In this document: in pieces, positions 42,501 through 56,730 of the stretch
How the letters are laid out: the number at the start of each line of letters is the position of its first letter
How positions within the stretch are numbered: position 1 is the first letter of the stretch
Assembly (NCBI GenBank): GCA_023079485.1
Contig: CM041083.1
Location: 177,896,480 to 177,960,479, forward strand
Direction: 5' to 3'
From: Archilochus colubris
Lineage: Eukaryota; Chordata; Aves; Apodiformes; Trochilidae
DNA: 64,000 nucleotides
Notes under the pieces: generated by a model
Seen by the model: the letters and a program-made list of their open reading frames with translations, nothing else
What the model was told of the DNA's origin: nothing
Databases searched by the model: none
Translations under genes and position numbers: made by a program

Positions 42501-45500
42501 TTCCTTTGGGCCCAATTAGATCTAGTATTTTTTGATGACATGCCATGTTTTAAATAGCTTTCTGCTTTCAAGCAAAAGGCCTTCCCTCAATTAAGTTTCC
42601 TATACTTTTAAAAGTAGCATTTCTTTGAGGACTCTAGTTTTCACATGGATTTTCACTGGATTTATAATAAATTATAGAATTTTCTTCATTTACTCAAGCA
42701 AAAAAATATTTTCATCCTGATGACACACTCCAGATATATTTACTTTCTCACAATGGCAGAATATCCCAAAAACAAAAAGATTAAAACAAAAGATTAAAAT
42801 GCTCCATACCTCTTTTAAGGGACCGACACCATTTTAAAAAATAGAAACTATTATACAATACTGTAAGTAAGTCTCAAAACCAGTTCTGATGTCACTTGAT
42901 GCTGTTTTAGACTTAATCCATCCCTGAACAGTTTAACTTGTGAAAATACTAAAATAAACTAATGAGAGTTGCAGAAGATGCACATAATCTCTTTCGAATT
43001 ATCTGTCAGATTTCAGATAAAAGAGTGGGAGGGAACTCACACTTAGCTATGGCACTTCAGAAAAAAAAAAAAATTTCTACTCCTAGGAAGGGAACTAAAC
43101 CACCATATACCTTCCCAGGTAGCACTGCCAAAGTGGTTTGTTTTGAGATGCCAACTCTGAATCCTTCGCCCCAAACATTTTTGCCAGAAGTTTTACAACC
43201 TGCAGACGTTCTTCATTGTCATTGCTCTGGAAAATGAACACATTTTTTAATTAAAAAAAGATAAAACTAAACAAAAAAATGTAGACGTCTGTTTTATACA
43301 ACTTTAATTCCAATACACTTACACACCTCGAGAAATATAATACAGATTAATAGATTTTTTTGTATACCAACGTACATCTCAAGACAAAAAACCTTCATTA
43401 TTATTTGAAAAAGACAAGATAATGATGGCAATGAAAACAAAAAAAACAACTAAAAATGCAGAGACAAAAACAATATTAACAAAGCCTGGTGAATAATACA
43501 GAGGTATGGCTTTTTAACCCTGAAGAACAAGCTACTGATCACATTAAGAAACCTGTTATATGCATATATATATAACATATATATATATTCCTACACAAAT
43601 TCAAGCACAACACCAAACTCACAAAACTCATTCTACATTTGTGTGCACATTAAGGTTTACAGTTCTGTAGAATAGTGTTTAGTTATAAACATTCAATTAA
43701 AAAGAAAAACGTTTTCAGAAAATGAGTTTTTAGAGAACATAGCATTGAGAACCTAAGAACTGAGAAGAACAAGATCTGGTCCTGTATTTAAGAGTATAAT
43801 TGAAAATGCTGAGCTACAACAGATGCATTTTTTATATATTTAAAATCAGCTCTAACAAAGATAAACCAAGGCTTTCTCCAATACATCTTTATTGTCATTG
43901 ATTTGTATTACACTTGCTTAATACAATACACAACACTTGAAGCTTAATACATACTTTGGAAATGTGTCCTAACATTTGTGCAATTAGCATGTACTTACTG
44001 TCTATCAACTTTTTTTCTTTTTCTTATTAAAGTAAAATAAAAGGAAAAAGTGGCTGAAACACTTTTTTGAAAAGGGAGTAAAAATTAATTTTAATACTAT
44101 TCACTCCTATTTCCATCTTATTCCAGGTAATAAAGACAAGGACTGTTTAAAACATTTCTACCATCTTTGACATTCTTAATTCAGCATCACCTTTTGAATA
44201 TGAACAATGCAGCCGTGCAATGTGGCTGTCGAGTTTTCTAAAGCATCAACACAGTCTCGAAGATCAACTATTTCTCCTGACTCAATACCATAAATGGGCT
44301 GAAAAGTTTGCCAGTATATCCTTTTAATTTATCTCCCTAAGAGCACTAAAACCACTTGTAAAATCCTTAAAGTAACAGTGCAAGAGAAGGATGAAGGAAC
44401 CTCTAACATTGATAATATTACTATGTTGCAGAAGTCTGATTTTTTTTTTAATTCACTTCACTCCTAAGTATTAGCAGAATTAATACTACAACCATTAATG
44501 TTTTTGAGTGTATTTGACTCTTTCCAATTGAAATCAGATTGGTATTACTGAAGGCCATCTAGAACCTCTTCCTCTTAACCTGCAATAAATGGTATCTTTG
44601 TCTTGATGAGTTTCAGCTTGCAAATTTCCATTACAGCACAAGTTCTTATTCTGTGTCTTCATGATTAAGAACTTAAACATTTTTTTGTAGCTTGTATTAA
44701 TCCAATCTGCATGACTCACCCCCACCACTCCTGCTTAAATAAACAATTTATTAGAAATATTAATCCTCTCTGCCTTTCACTAGGTAACCAACACAGATCA
44801 AAAGCGAGATACCCCGGAGCGTGGGAAGGGACAGAGGGGAGACCACCAAGCATTCAGCTACTTAACCTTGAACAACCAGCCAGAAGTATATCAAAAAGAT
44901 ACATTTAAAAAAAAAAAAGTAACAACCACAACTAGACTATCCTTAAAGAAGTAGCCACAGACGTTTGTGGAATCAAATGAATATTCGATATCAAAGACTC
45001 AAAGATTTGGGACTTTATAAATTTGTGCCCTGATGCTGGCACATCTACATTCTATATTCTTATAGAAGTTCTTAAAGGTAATAAAAATCAGCTTCTTAAG
45101 TGGATGCATTACTGCTACAGTCTCTCCTTTATTCTACTTTAATCTCTAATTAATTTTTTCCCCTCAGGAAAAGAACATCATAAACACTGGAAAAATTTTA
45201 ATCTTTCTCCATTCTCCACTGTACACTTGTTAAGTCAAATCCTTTACTTTTTTTTTTTTTAGCACTCTGTAGGCTTAATAGTATTGCATAATGATTTGTT
45301 AATAAAACCTGACATTGAAATTAGTAATTTCAGTTCCCCATACATGTTCCCAACACACAGGCACTGCTCTTCATCCTAGATGCCACTTAGATAAGCTAAA
45401 GTTGGTCACATTTTAACATTATGAAGTCTCAGAAAGAAGGCAGCACTGTAGACTTGGGGGGATTTCAGAGTAGAAGTGAACACCTGACCTGCAACTTGTC

Positions 45501-48500
45501 AAAAATTTTAACTAACATAGCCAGGAAGAAAGGCAGCTCTACCATAGTAACAGTAAACATTTTATTGAATTTAATTCACTACGTCAGATTCAGTAATACA
45601 ATTTTCTAAAATTCAGATATCAAATTTAAATGAAAGAATATTGGTTGCCTTTACAAGATAACCTAGACAACATTACTTTCTTAACTCTGTTCTCTCCCCT
45701 GCACTGGTAACACTTCTGTATCAATCCTAGATCTCTAAACACAAGACTTAGTAATGCTTACATCAGGCACAAAATACTGACCCTCACAGAAGAGGTTAAA
45801 TTAAATGAATTTCAGTACATTTTCTCCTTCTGAAGACCATAGTGTTGTAAAAATAAATATTAATTGCCAATAAGAAGCAACCATGATTCTCACAGCTCTC
45901 TCCTTTTCAACCAAATGAGAACATGGAAGCTTTTCCCCTACAGATGTGAGGTGGGCTCACCCCAACCAGAAGCCAAACACCTCCTCTTCTAGCCTCTTAC
46001 TCATTTTGCTCTCCTATATAGAGAGAAGGGAAGAAAATGGAAGGAAGATTAAAAGGCTCATGGATCAAGATAACAGCAGTTTAATTGGTAAAGAAAAAGC
46101 TGCATACACAAGTAAGGCAAAAAGAGGAGTTCATTCTCTATTCCCCATTAGGAGGTAGATGTCCTGCCTGTTCCTAGAAAGCAGGCTCAGCATGTAATGC
46201 CCTGGCTTGTGAAGACAAACACCATGACACAAACTTACCCCCTTCCTCCTCATTACCCCAAGTTTTTATTGCTTTTATTTATAAGCACATCCCCTCTTAA
46301 CCTCCTGAAGTCTCAGCCTTCTTGTGGTGGGGTGAGAAATCCTTTACCTATGCAAGCATTGTGCAGCAATGGCTATTACAGTAGGTGTGCCCTCCAACAC
46401 CTGGTTTAGCCACAAATACACAATACAGGTACCATACAGGCTGCTACCAAAAAAATTAACTCCATCCCTGCCAGACCCAAAAGGATAAATAGTTCCTCCC
46501 CTTCTTTTTGATACGTGACATGGCACAGCACACACCCAGCTGCACTTCAATGCTCTTTACATAAATCAGAAGATTCTTGTGATAGATTGAAAAGCAAAAA
46601 GGAAACTGAGGGAGTAAAGCAGACAAAAGCTGCACATTCCAGAGGATACCAGCTGCTGCCAGCAACCTTCAGTTCTTCATCCAAGTTAATATGTACAACT
46701 CTCACAGCAATTAAAATTACCTGGCAACATGACAAAACCGTATGGTCATTGATTTTACCAAAACAGCAAGGTGCTTGAACACTAGGTGGCCACATTGTTT
46801 AGATCCAAACCAGTAAATAAGCACAGCAGTGTTACTGAGGCATCTGAGCTCTCTCAAGTTCCATACTGTTTTATAGCCTCTCCAGACATGATCTGAAAGT
46901 TATTTGGTCATTGGCACGAAATCCCTTGGATTTTTTCCAGACTCAAATAGACAGTCTACTGTAACACCCTGATCCCATGAAGATAAATCAAGAGGCTTCC
47001 TGCCATGCAGAGTGCAAAAGAGGTTCAGGGAGATGGACAGCAAGAGACTTGGATCCTGACAGGTAACAAGTGGGACACAGAGACATTTGTTCTTATCCTC
47101 AAACTCCTGTGAGTGTGAGAGGATGAGAATAAGACAGCCCAACAAACTGGAAAGCAGCAGAGATTGCTCAGTGAAGCAGATTAATCTGGTTGTTGTGAGA
47201 AACCCACCACCACCACTCTTTCCAAAATGTACCACAAAATGTTTAAAAACAAACAAAATAAGATATGAGATGGAACATCTGGTTCACAGATACAGAATAT
47301 ACAACTAATGGAAAAGCTGCTAATATCAAGGAGAGTTGGTTTACAGAAACAGGATCACCATCAGAGAAATACTCAGTATCCATACAGTGAGACTGAGCAC
47401 CCTAAGGATGAAACACATGAGCCACCCCTGAAAGAACAAGTCAAGAATACCAAGAACTTTCAGTATCCTTCAAGAACAGGACAAGGCCCTCAAAACTGAA
47501 ACGATCAAGAGCAGCCTCCTTGCCCCCATCTTGACTCTAGCTAGAATTTATGGGAGCATAGCAGCCCTTGCAATCATGAAACAGGAGTTCATCCAACAAA
47601 CTTCACAGATCTCAGTCTGTCCTCAGACAGAATTCAGTAGTTCTCATATATTTATATGGTGAATACATTCACCATAATCCAGGTACATGCACAGAAGAAG
47701 CCTGGACATGACTTCCCAGCTAAGCAAAGTTACAGTTCTTTGTGAATAATTAATTGGAGTGGTTGGAGATGGTGAGCATATGAACTATCAGGAGGATACT
47801 TTTCAAACATCAACAGCTTCCAACAAAGCAGGACTGCAATCCAGTTCTGTAACACTATGTGAATTTTAAAGGATTGCTGAATTGTCCATCACCACAGCAT
47901 GTAATACTCACAAAAAGAAAGCTAAAAGCCCTGCTTAAGCAAGAAAACTTATGGTCACCAGCACTACTGAGGTACATACTCCAAGATTTAAGGACAGTTT
48001 TTCCAATATGGCCATTATAACACCATGCACTGTCTTCCATCCACATTTTTGTATTATTAATAATTTGTCAGCAAGTTGACCCAGTGAATTACCAGATTTT
48101 CTTCCCAATCCTAAGTGGAACCAAAATGTGCCATTTTCTCCACACCAGAGACATACTTTTAAGCTCTCTCTTTACACAGAAATAACTGGGAGAATAGCAC
48201 CAAAATGACATACAGATAATCTGTTGGCACCCAATAATGGTTTTTATGTCTCTGTTGCACAAGAGAACCAGAAACCATCACAGTTATTTTTAAACGGACT
48301 CATCCCATTCACCAGACAAGATCTGTCAGTAATCACGTGGTTCCAGGACCACAATATCTGTCTCCTTATTGCATCTCAAGTAAAAAGAAAGGAAGAATGA
48401 ACTAAAATGTGTTTCTCTTAAAGCACCCAGTAACAGGAAGTACATATACCATTAGAACATAGAGGTGGAGTTTCTCAAGGACAATCCTTCGAAGTCTTGA

Positions 48501-51500
48501 ACCATATTATGCTTCCAGAAATTCCTGCCTTCTCCTGTTTGGTTAACGATTTCCTACTTTGTTGCTAAGTAAAATCCAAAAATGAGATATCTTTGTTTTA
48601 AGTTGCCAGTAAACAACTGCTATACATCCCATGTCACATCACTCTTTAATGGAGGCGTAGATCTTATTTCCCAATTTATTTTAAAGTTTTGAGCCCAACT
48701 AAGCTGAGCTTCACTGTTCTCCAGGCTTTACATGACAGAGGCAAAAACCAAAATAATCTATAACTGGTTAACACATATATGAAATTAATAATTTGTCATT
48801 CTCTACTGGCAACAAGTATTTTTAGATAATGTCAGAAGAATTAAGACGACAACTTTAGGATAAAAACAGCTCAAATTACAATAAAACATTAGAAAATGCA
48901 TTAAGAAATTATTTCTTTTAAAATAAATGTCATTGAAATTATAAAAAATACTGGGTTCTGTTTAAATTCATGAAGACCTTGCCAAGTTTGTACCTGAAAA
49001 TATTTTTTAAAGCATCAGCTTTAAAGTGAGTCAGAACATGTTGTCTTGCTTAGAAGTCTACCACAAGTCTATGCCATCTGGACAGATCTTTTTTTTACTC
49101 ACTGCTTCTGAAGACAATTAAAAAGAAAATACACATTTTCAAAAAACAGACCAATTACCCAATTTATCTTTGAAATGCACAGATGAGATGTCCACTTGGA
49201 TGCATTCAATGCATGACAGGTTAGATCATTCTGACATCTTCACTCCTCAAAACTGACAACTGAACAGTTGAAGCAGCCACAGCTTTCCTTCAGCATCATC
49301 TGCTTTAAGACTAATACAAACTTATTTAGCAGAAAGTAGCTATATGAAATCTTGGAATACAGTAACTGTCTCACTACTCCATATTTTCCCTTAGTATTTC
49401 ACTTCTATTACCATACCTGTATATTTAAGAGCCATATCAGACAATCTCAAAGAACAAAAACTGGATGTTCTCTGTGAAAGTGTGGATTTGACCTAAATAT
49501 ACTGTACAAGCTTTTACTTAAATACCCACAAGTGAGCTCAAATAGAAAGGTCCTTAAACTATGGGCAAGGATGAAGATATAATAGGATGTACCAAATCCA
49601 GAAAAGCCGAAGTCATTTAGGCAAGGTCTGAATTATATGTACAACTCACTGAATTTTATTGCTATTGGACCATTAATTTCAAATTACCTTTGTTCAAAAA
49701 GACATCTCCTCTCTCCCACATTTCAATATGGACTACCAAGCATATTTTTCTCCTTTACCACCCATCTGATTAGCTTTGTCAATCTAACAGGGGTACTGCC
49801 ATGCTGCTTCTTTCAAAGCAGCAAAACAACATCTGTCTTCCACCATAAGCACTCTGAGTTTTATTGACATTACACTCTCAACACACTACCGTGATCTTTA
49901 CCTGGACATGAATTTACCTGGAATTAATTAATTCATTTAACATAATGAATTAAAATTCACATTAGCTGCTGCTGTTTAGAATAAAGACACAGCTCTTGTT
50001 GGAATAAACAACAAACTTGCCTTGATCTCAGAAAAATCATAGGCTGACCATATTTCATTAATGTTTCAGAACATTCACCTTCAGAATACCCTTTCAACCA
50101 CAAAGACCTTAAAGATCTCTGAACTCATTCAGAACTATGAAATGGTTTGGGTTGGAAAGAATCTTTAAAGAATATCTAGTTCCAACCTCCATGCCAAGAG
50201 CTTTCATTAGACCAGGTTGCTCAAAGCCCCATCCAGCCTGGCCTGGAATACTTCCAGGGAACAGGCATTCACAACTTCCCTGGACAACCTCTTCAAGAGT
50301 CTTAGGATCTAAACCAGGATTATCCCATGTCACATAGAGAGTGATTGTATTCCTGTAAAAGATGGGTCAAAGTACATTTCACAGTCAATAGGAACAAAAT
50401 ATGGATATAGTATTTGTCCTTATAACTTATGACATCAAAACCACACACCTGAAACAGCAATTCGATTCAAAAAGAAGGCAAAGCATGCTCTCAAAATAGC
50501 CACAAACTGTATTGAGTCCAATCAGATATCAAGGAGTAAGAACAGCAAGATAACTATCAAACTGTACATGTCTACTGGGAACATTGTTAAACTGGATCTT
50601 AAAAATCTCTAACATGAAACACCTCATGGCCAAAGGATTTAGATCACAAGAAGAAAACTACAGTAAGGATCAAGGAGCTGGAAAATAACAAAATACATGT
50701 GCATCCCCTAAAAAGAGTACACTTAAAAACACAAAAATACAAACATGAAAAAGCATGTTGTAAATTAAGAGATATAAAGAAAACATGGAAATGCGTAGGG
50801 CTAAAACCACAAAGGAAGAAACCAGAATTTGTTCTGGGACAGGCAGGCAGGAGCACAGAAAAGGCTGACAGCACTGGGCTATTAAATTTGCTGATTCCAA
50901 TGGTTAAAAAGGATACAAAAAGAAATTTGAATTGAAATAGTGGAATATGAGTGTCAAAGAAGGAGAAGAAAGACAATTCAGGAATCTGTAGTTTTAAATG
51001 CACCTAAAGATGGAAAGGTTATGGCAATTATGGCTACGGAAAAAAAAAGGATGTGGCAGCATTTAAGATTACATCTGAATAACAGCTTCAGCTGCAGAAG
51101 CACTGTTTTTATTGGCATGACAGTGACAATTGTTCACCATGTGTAAGAACAAGAATTAAAGACTGAAAAAAAAAATCTATTTTTAAGACACAGACAGCAA
51201 GCAATTATTTGAACCCTACTTCTTCCAGAAATGTTAATGGAAAGCTACAGTGATTAAAAAACAACTAATAAAAAAGTGCAGTGTACCTGTCTAACAACAT
51301 TGGTGAAAATATTAGACATGAACAAGCCACTACAATAAATATTGGAAGATATTTCGGAGAATAGTCCAAAGCTTCTACAAATCTAAAAATCTGTCCTCAA
51401 ATACACATGCAAATTGAAAAGTTGTCTGCTGCACATTAGCCCTCAAGTTTAGTAGCAGATCACTTTAATTAGCTTTATATTACTAAGTTTGAAATTCCCC

Positions 51501-54500
51501 ACTTCCATAAAAACCCTATGGAATGACAAATAGAGTAAAAGTCATGGTGAATAGAGGGAGAACCAGCTGTTATACTGAACTACTCCAAGTGATGGAAACA
51601 CACCGAAATCATAGAAATTAAAAACTAAAAATACCTATTGAAATAAATAGATAGATAGATAGATAGCACCAGCTATCCTTCAGACATAAGAAACATGCCT
51701 GAAAAAATCATAGAAGTTACTGGAGCAATAACAAAACATATTTATTAGACTAATGCTCTGTTTCCAGCTGTCACACACGTTCTGTTTGGACTTTTCTGGA
51801 GGGTTTTTACAAGTTCTCCTTTAAACAATACAGGGATGTTTTACACAAGTTTTACATGCAAAATAATGTTATGAAGTTGTCAGTACAAATGCTATATTAT
51901 TAGTCAAAGCACACACATTTCAAATATAAAGAAAGTATAAGAAGTGTTTACCTTAAGTTTGAATTCAAGCTGTGGTAGAACAGAAAGCAAGAGGTGGCTG
52001 TCAATATTGTATAACTCCAGAATCAAGTCGAACACGTGTTCTGACAGATCACTGATTGATGTTTTACCAAGCATGAGGACCTGATTGAAGAACTAGAAAA
52101 TGAAACAGTTTTCATCAATAACAGTATGTATACAATCCTATGCTTGTTGAAAATTAAATCTAATTTTTCATCTTTATTTCATTCATTTATTTCACCACTA
52201 TTAGAAACACACACACAAAAAAACGTGTGGTTGGGTGCATGAATCAGTAGTTTCCATAGTAGAAATCTTAATATATTGCTGTGTTATGTTCAATATTGAA
52301 CATAAGGGAAATATTTAGACCACAGAAGAAGTGGTCTAGTTTATGGAGCACAACTTTAGAAGAGTTCCAGTGCATAAGATCTTCTTATAATCTGACTATA
52401 GAGTTAATTCACAACTGAGACCAATCACTTCAAAAAACATCCTAACATTTAGTCAAAACAAGGTTGAAACAACTGGGTAATCACTATAGTACACAGTTGA
52501 TACCTTAAGGAGCCATAAGCAAAAGCACAGGAATTAACAAGTGACTGTTCCAGAATTTAGTTACAAGCACCATAATGTACCTTTAAAGCAATACTTCTTC
52601 CTTGGTAAACTTGTTAAGCTTGAAGAAAATTACAAATTCACCATTAAATAAAATATTTTGCAATATAAAATATTAATTCCACACTACTTTCAACTATATC
52701 TTCTCAAAACAGATGAACAATAACTAACTAAGAGTATACTATCCCCTACTTGTAAGGGAGGGGGGAGGTGGGCATGAAATTTGGAAAATTTTCCTTCTCT
52801 TTGGGTTAAAACAATACATAAGTGTGGATAAACAAATTAATACTGTTTCTATCTGCCACTAAGGCAACAGAATACACTTAACTGGCACTTCAATTTCCTG
52901 TTCACAAACTTGGGGCAGGTGAACATCACTACCTGACAAGATTCACCTTATCAGGATAGAAATTCAAAGCATGAAATCTACCACTTTTTGAGCTTATAAA
53001 GTTAACACAAACAAGTGATGAAATAGGAAAAGTCAGCAGTTTCAGATAAATTCATTTCATTAGAAGTTAAAGACTCCATACTGTATTGCACAAGTTTTCT
53101 TTTTCTGGATACAGAATTGCCTGAACACATATTCCTGGTTAGGCAACTAACCCCTAACATGTCTTTATTTTAAGGAAGAAAGTAACTTTCAAAAATGAAG
53201 ACACCAGACACCACAACATTTCCCACTTGGGGAAAACCTAGAGCAGAAGACTTCATGCAGATATTTTCCTTAAGAGAAAGATTCAATAGTATACACTTCC
53301 TTAAAACCCAAAAAATGTTACCCAGTTTGTAATCTAACCTCACAGATGAACATTAAAAACACATTCCCATGTAGCAATACCAAACAGATAGTTTGACTAA
53401 CAGGTTTAGAGTGAGAGTTTCCACTGAAGTTTTTTTAAATCTTAGAAGGTATCCACTTTCTAAGTACCACAAGTGTTACAAGTCTGGAAGCAAGAAAAAG
53501 CATTGAAAATTTCTATTGTTTTCATGCTCCTGATGTTTTGGATAGCAGCCATGGTACTCAATAAATGCTTAAACTCTTTTAAAAAAGTACATTTTTTTTC
53601 CTATTGTGCAACTTAATTTAGAGCACACTCCTGTCTGATCTTTACTTCCTCTCATTCCTCTTCTCTTGCAATGTCTGTGATGTCTACACTTAACTTGGCC
53701 ACAACCCTCAATCCACTCACTGATTTTCTTCCTTACTGTCTATTCTTAGATTCTGCTTCCTATTCTTGTGACAACAGAGCATTAGAATTCTGCACTATCT
53801 TCACCACTCCTATCCTCAGAACAGTCTCATCTCCTCACTAGAAAATTAATTTTGCCTGAGGAACAACGTGGGTTTGTTTTTATCAAAACAATACACATAT
53901 GTACATTTGGTCTTCCAGTCAAATTAAGGATTGAAGTGAAAGGTGTCCCAAGAGGGCAGAATGTAAACTATCCAATGCATTTCAGAAATCAAAACTCTTA
54001 TTGGCTTATTAGTTTCTATTTGGTAAAGAACTGGACTCAAAGGTTACCGAGTGCTTCATTAACACAACTCTCTCCAAAAACAATTGAGAGTTTCTAAGAT
54101 TTTACAACCTTATTTAACTAGACACAATTAATTCTATTTATACTATAGCTCAGTGTAAAAAAAATACTGATTTCCATATTTGTTTGTAGTCTTCACTTAC
54201 ATTAGTAATGTATGGTTCAATTGCTTGCGCTGTCCTCTTTAGTAAAGCCTTTGCTAAATCATAGGCTTGCTTATTCAAATTCTGAGGGGGAGGAAAAACA
54301 GAAAAAAATTAAGAACATTCAATAATCTTAAAAGTAAATATGAGGATTTAAAGCTAGCATGTACTGGTTAATGCATTAAAGAAACAGTTTGTTCTTTTTA
54401 TACTTTCCGTAGTAATGATAATACCGTAAAAACAAACCCAGTCCAAACAGAGCTTTGTAGTCTCCGCTGACACTTCTCAGAAAACCCATTCCTAACCAAT

Positions 54501-56699
54501 CAGGCATTACTTTCCAGTTCCCATCTAATCCTGACACTCAGTGAAGTCAGTTCCTGCTGCTTATTAAAAGCTTCACCCCAAAAATCTAGGAAAAAGATAC
54601 AAAGAAACACCAAAGCATTTATAGACACCAAAGCAGCAAGACACTGAACAGGATTGTGTCCTTGCACCAAGCAGCCACCTGTGAACCACCATCAGAGGCT
54701 CTCCCAAGTATCTTCCAAAGATCCTCTCAGACTGTTTGACAAAGAAAGAAAAAAAAAACAAACTGAAAAAAGAAAAAACCTCTAGCCTCTGTGAGCAAGA
54801 AAGGGTGAAGAATAGAAACTAATAGAAACATCCTGGAGACATTTAGGTTGGATATTAGGAAGAAATTCTTTACAGAGAGGGTGATCAGGCATTGGAATGG
54901 GTTGCCCAGGGAGGTGGTGGATTCTGCATCCCTGGAGGTTTTTAAGAAGAGACTGGATGTGGCACTCAGTGCCATGGTCTGGGAACCATGGAAGTAGTGG
55001 ATCAAGGGCTGGACTTGATGATCTCAGAGGTCCTTTCCAACCCAGATGATTCTATGATTCTAATGAAACTCCAATGTAATAAGTAATAAAAACAGACCAC
55101 CCACAACATTCCTATACCACCATTTGTGTAATTGGGTTATTGCCCCATAACAATTTCCTTCCTTTCCCAGCATACATTCCCCAGCCACAAGCTGCTATGT
55201 TGTTTCTTCATTTTCTACAATTATTATTAAAAAAATTTCAGAAGAAAATGCAACTCAGCCCTTGTGATATCCACTGCAGACTTAATTAACCCATACAAGA
55301 ATGGAAGAAAAGTTTTCAACACTGAAAAATAGTTTTTTAATAGGTGAAGTCTCCGTAAAAATGTAACTCCCACAATTTTGATGAGTTTTTGCAATTCAAA
55401 AATACCCAACATGTTCCGTTTACAAGAAAACAGTATAAAGGGGCAGTTTGTGGTTGGTGGTTTTTTAACTACATCTCATCCATAAAATGAAAAAAACCTT
55501 CCTTTCATCACAATGAAAAGCAACCACAAGATCCATTGCCACATCCAGGGTATTTTCTCCCCCTGCATATGCTTGGTTCTTTATAGCTATCTGAATGAAA
55601 AACAGAAGATTTGCAAAAAGATTAAGAGTATTGCTTGTAATTGACAAAACTGTATAAAACTACAGTCTTTTAGAGAGCAGTGGGAACAGATTAAAATTCT
55701 TTATCAATATAAAACAAAAGAAGTCTTTGACTTGCCTACTGATAGAATTAAGTGACTGAAGTCAACAGACTATGAAGATTGATGCCTGAACTTTGTTTTG
55801 GTCAGAGCCACTATAGAAAGTGAAAAAAAATGCCAATTTTGGAAAGATACATGAGTTCTTACATAGGATGCTAACATCCTTGTAACATCCTCTTCCCTTA
55901 TCTAATCAAGATACAAGGGTCAACACTGGCAGTCTTTTTACAAAGTAGTACAGATGTTCCACTGTTGCCAAAAAAAGAGAAGATTCTGCATGCTACACTG
56001 TCCTTTATGGTTAATACACACACAAAATAGAAAGCATTTTCACTTGTAGTGCTTTTTTTCTGATATTTATTTTATAGTTCTGACTGTTCAGGAAGTAAAG
56101 GCCCAAAATAACTAAAAAGAAATGTATGCCATTTGCAAATCTCGCTCTAGTCCTTCTTGTTTTCCTCAGTTGACCTCCACCAAACCAAAGAAAAATGCTT
56201 TCACCTGGGTAAGCAGTGAACTATTGTCATGAGCAAGACCTGATTGAGGTATAAAACAAGTTTGAACAGCATAGCAGAGTTCCAGCAGGCAGATTGTTTT
56301 GATTCATATTAATTACAGTTTCAGTTTGTATCTTTCACACAGCAATTAATTTTAAAAAACCTTCCATAATTAATCTACACAACTATTAAAAACTACAGTT
56401 TAAAAATGTAGACAAATTCTTGCACATAGCCTTGAGGAATGAAGTCTGAAAGCAGAGAGATCTTTCGTAATTAAACAACTAAAGGCCAGGCAAAATATCA
56501 CCCAGCACCTTCATGTTTGCTGAGATAAATGCTAGAAGCAGCTATTTGCAGCCCTGAGTAATTTATTCAGACTACACATCATTCTACCTAAAAAAACTAC
56601 AAAGAGAAAACATAGTCTAAATCATAACTGGATAAGAAAAGTCAGATTTTTTTTCCTTTTTTTTCTTTTTCTTTTTTTTTTCTTTTTTTTTCTTCTTTC

Positions 56700-56730
<31 letters not shown>

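Larger units (their letters stand above)
43227..51951 (-). other. PDS5B: PDS5B intron (8,725 bp, longest)
   Basis: Contains an AT dinucleotide tract (43560-43588), an exon-like open segment (44191-44298), a diverged CR1 (50132-50312) and a TAGA microsatellite (51646-51666). The stretch about 45900-47600 is less AT-rich and has several 60-118-codon ORFs on both strands with no family resemblance. Confidence 0.8.

Noticed and set aside
46900..47499. Cluster of ORFs in a less AT-rich stretch (118, 73 and 63 codons)
   Set aside because: No homology recognised, frames conflict on both strands, no repeated structure. Could be an unrecognised old repeat but I cannot support it.
50644..51146. Overlapping ORFs on both strands (up to 119 codons), one Lys-rich
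   Set aside because: No recognisable family and no splice or start context; A-rich DNA readily gives Lys-rich open frames on one strand and Phe/Leu-rich on the other.
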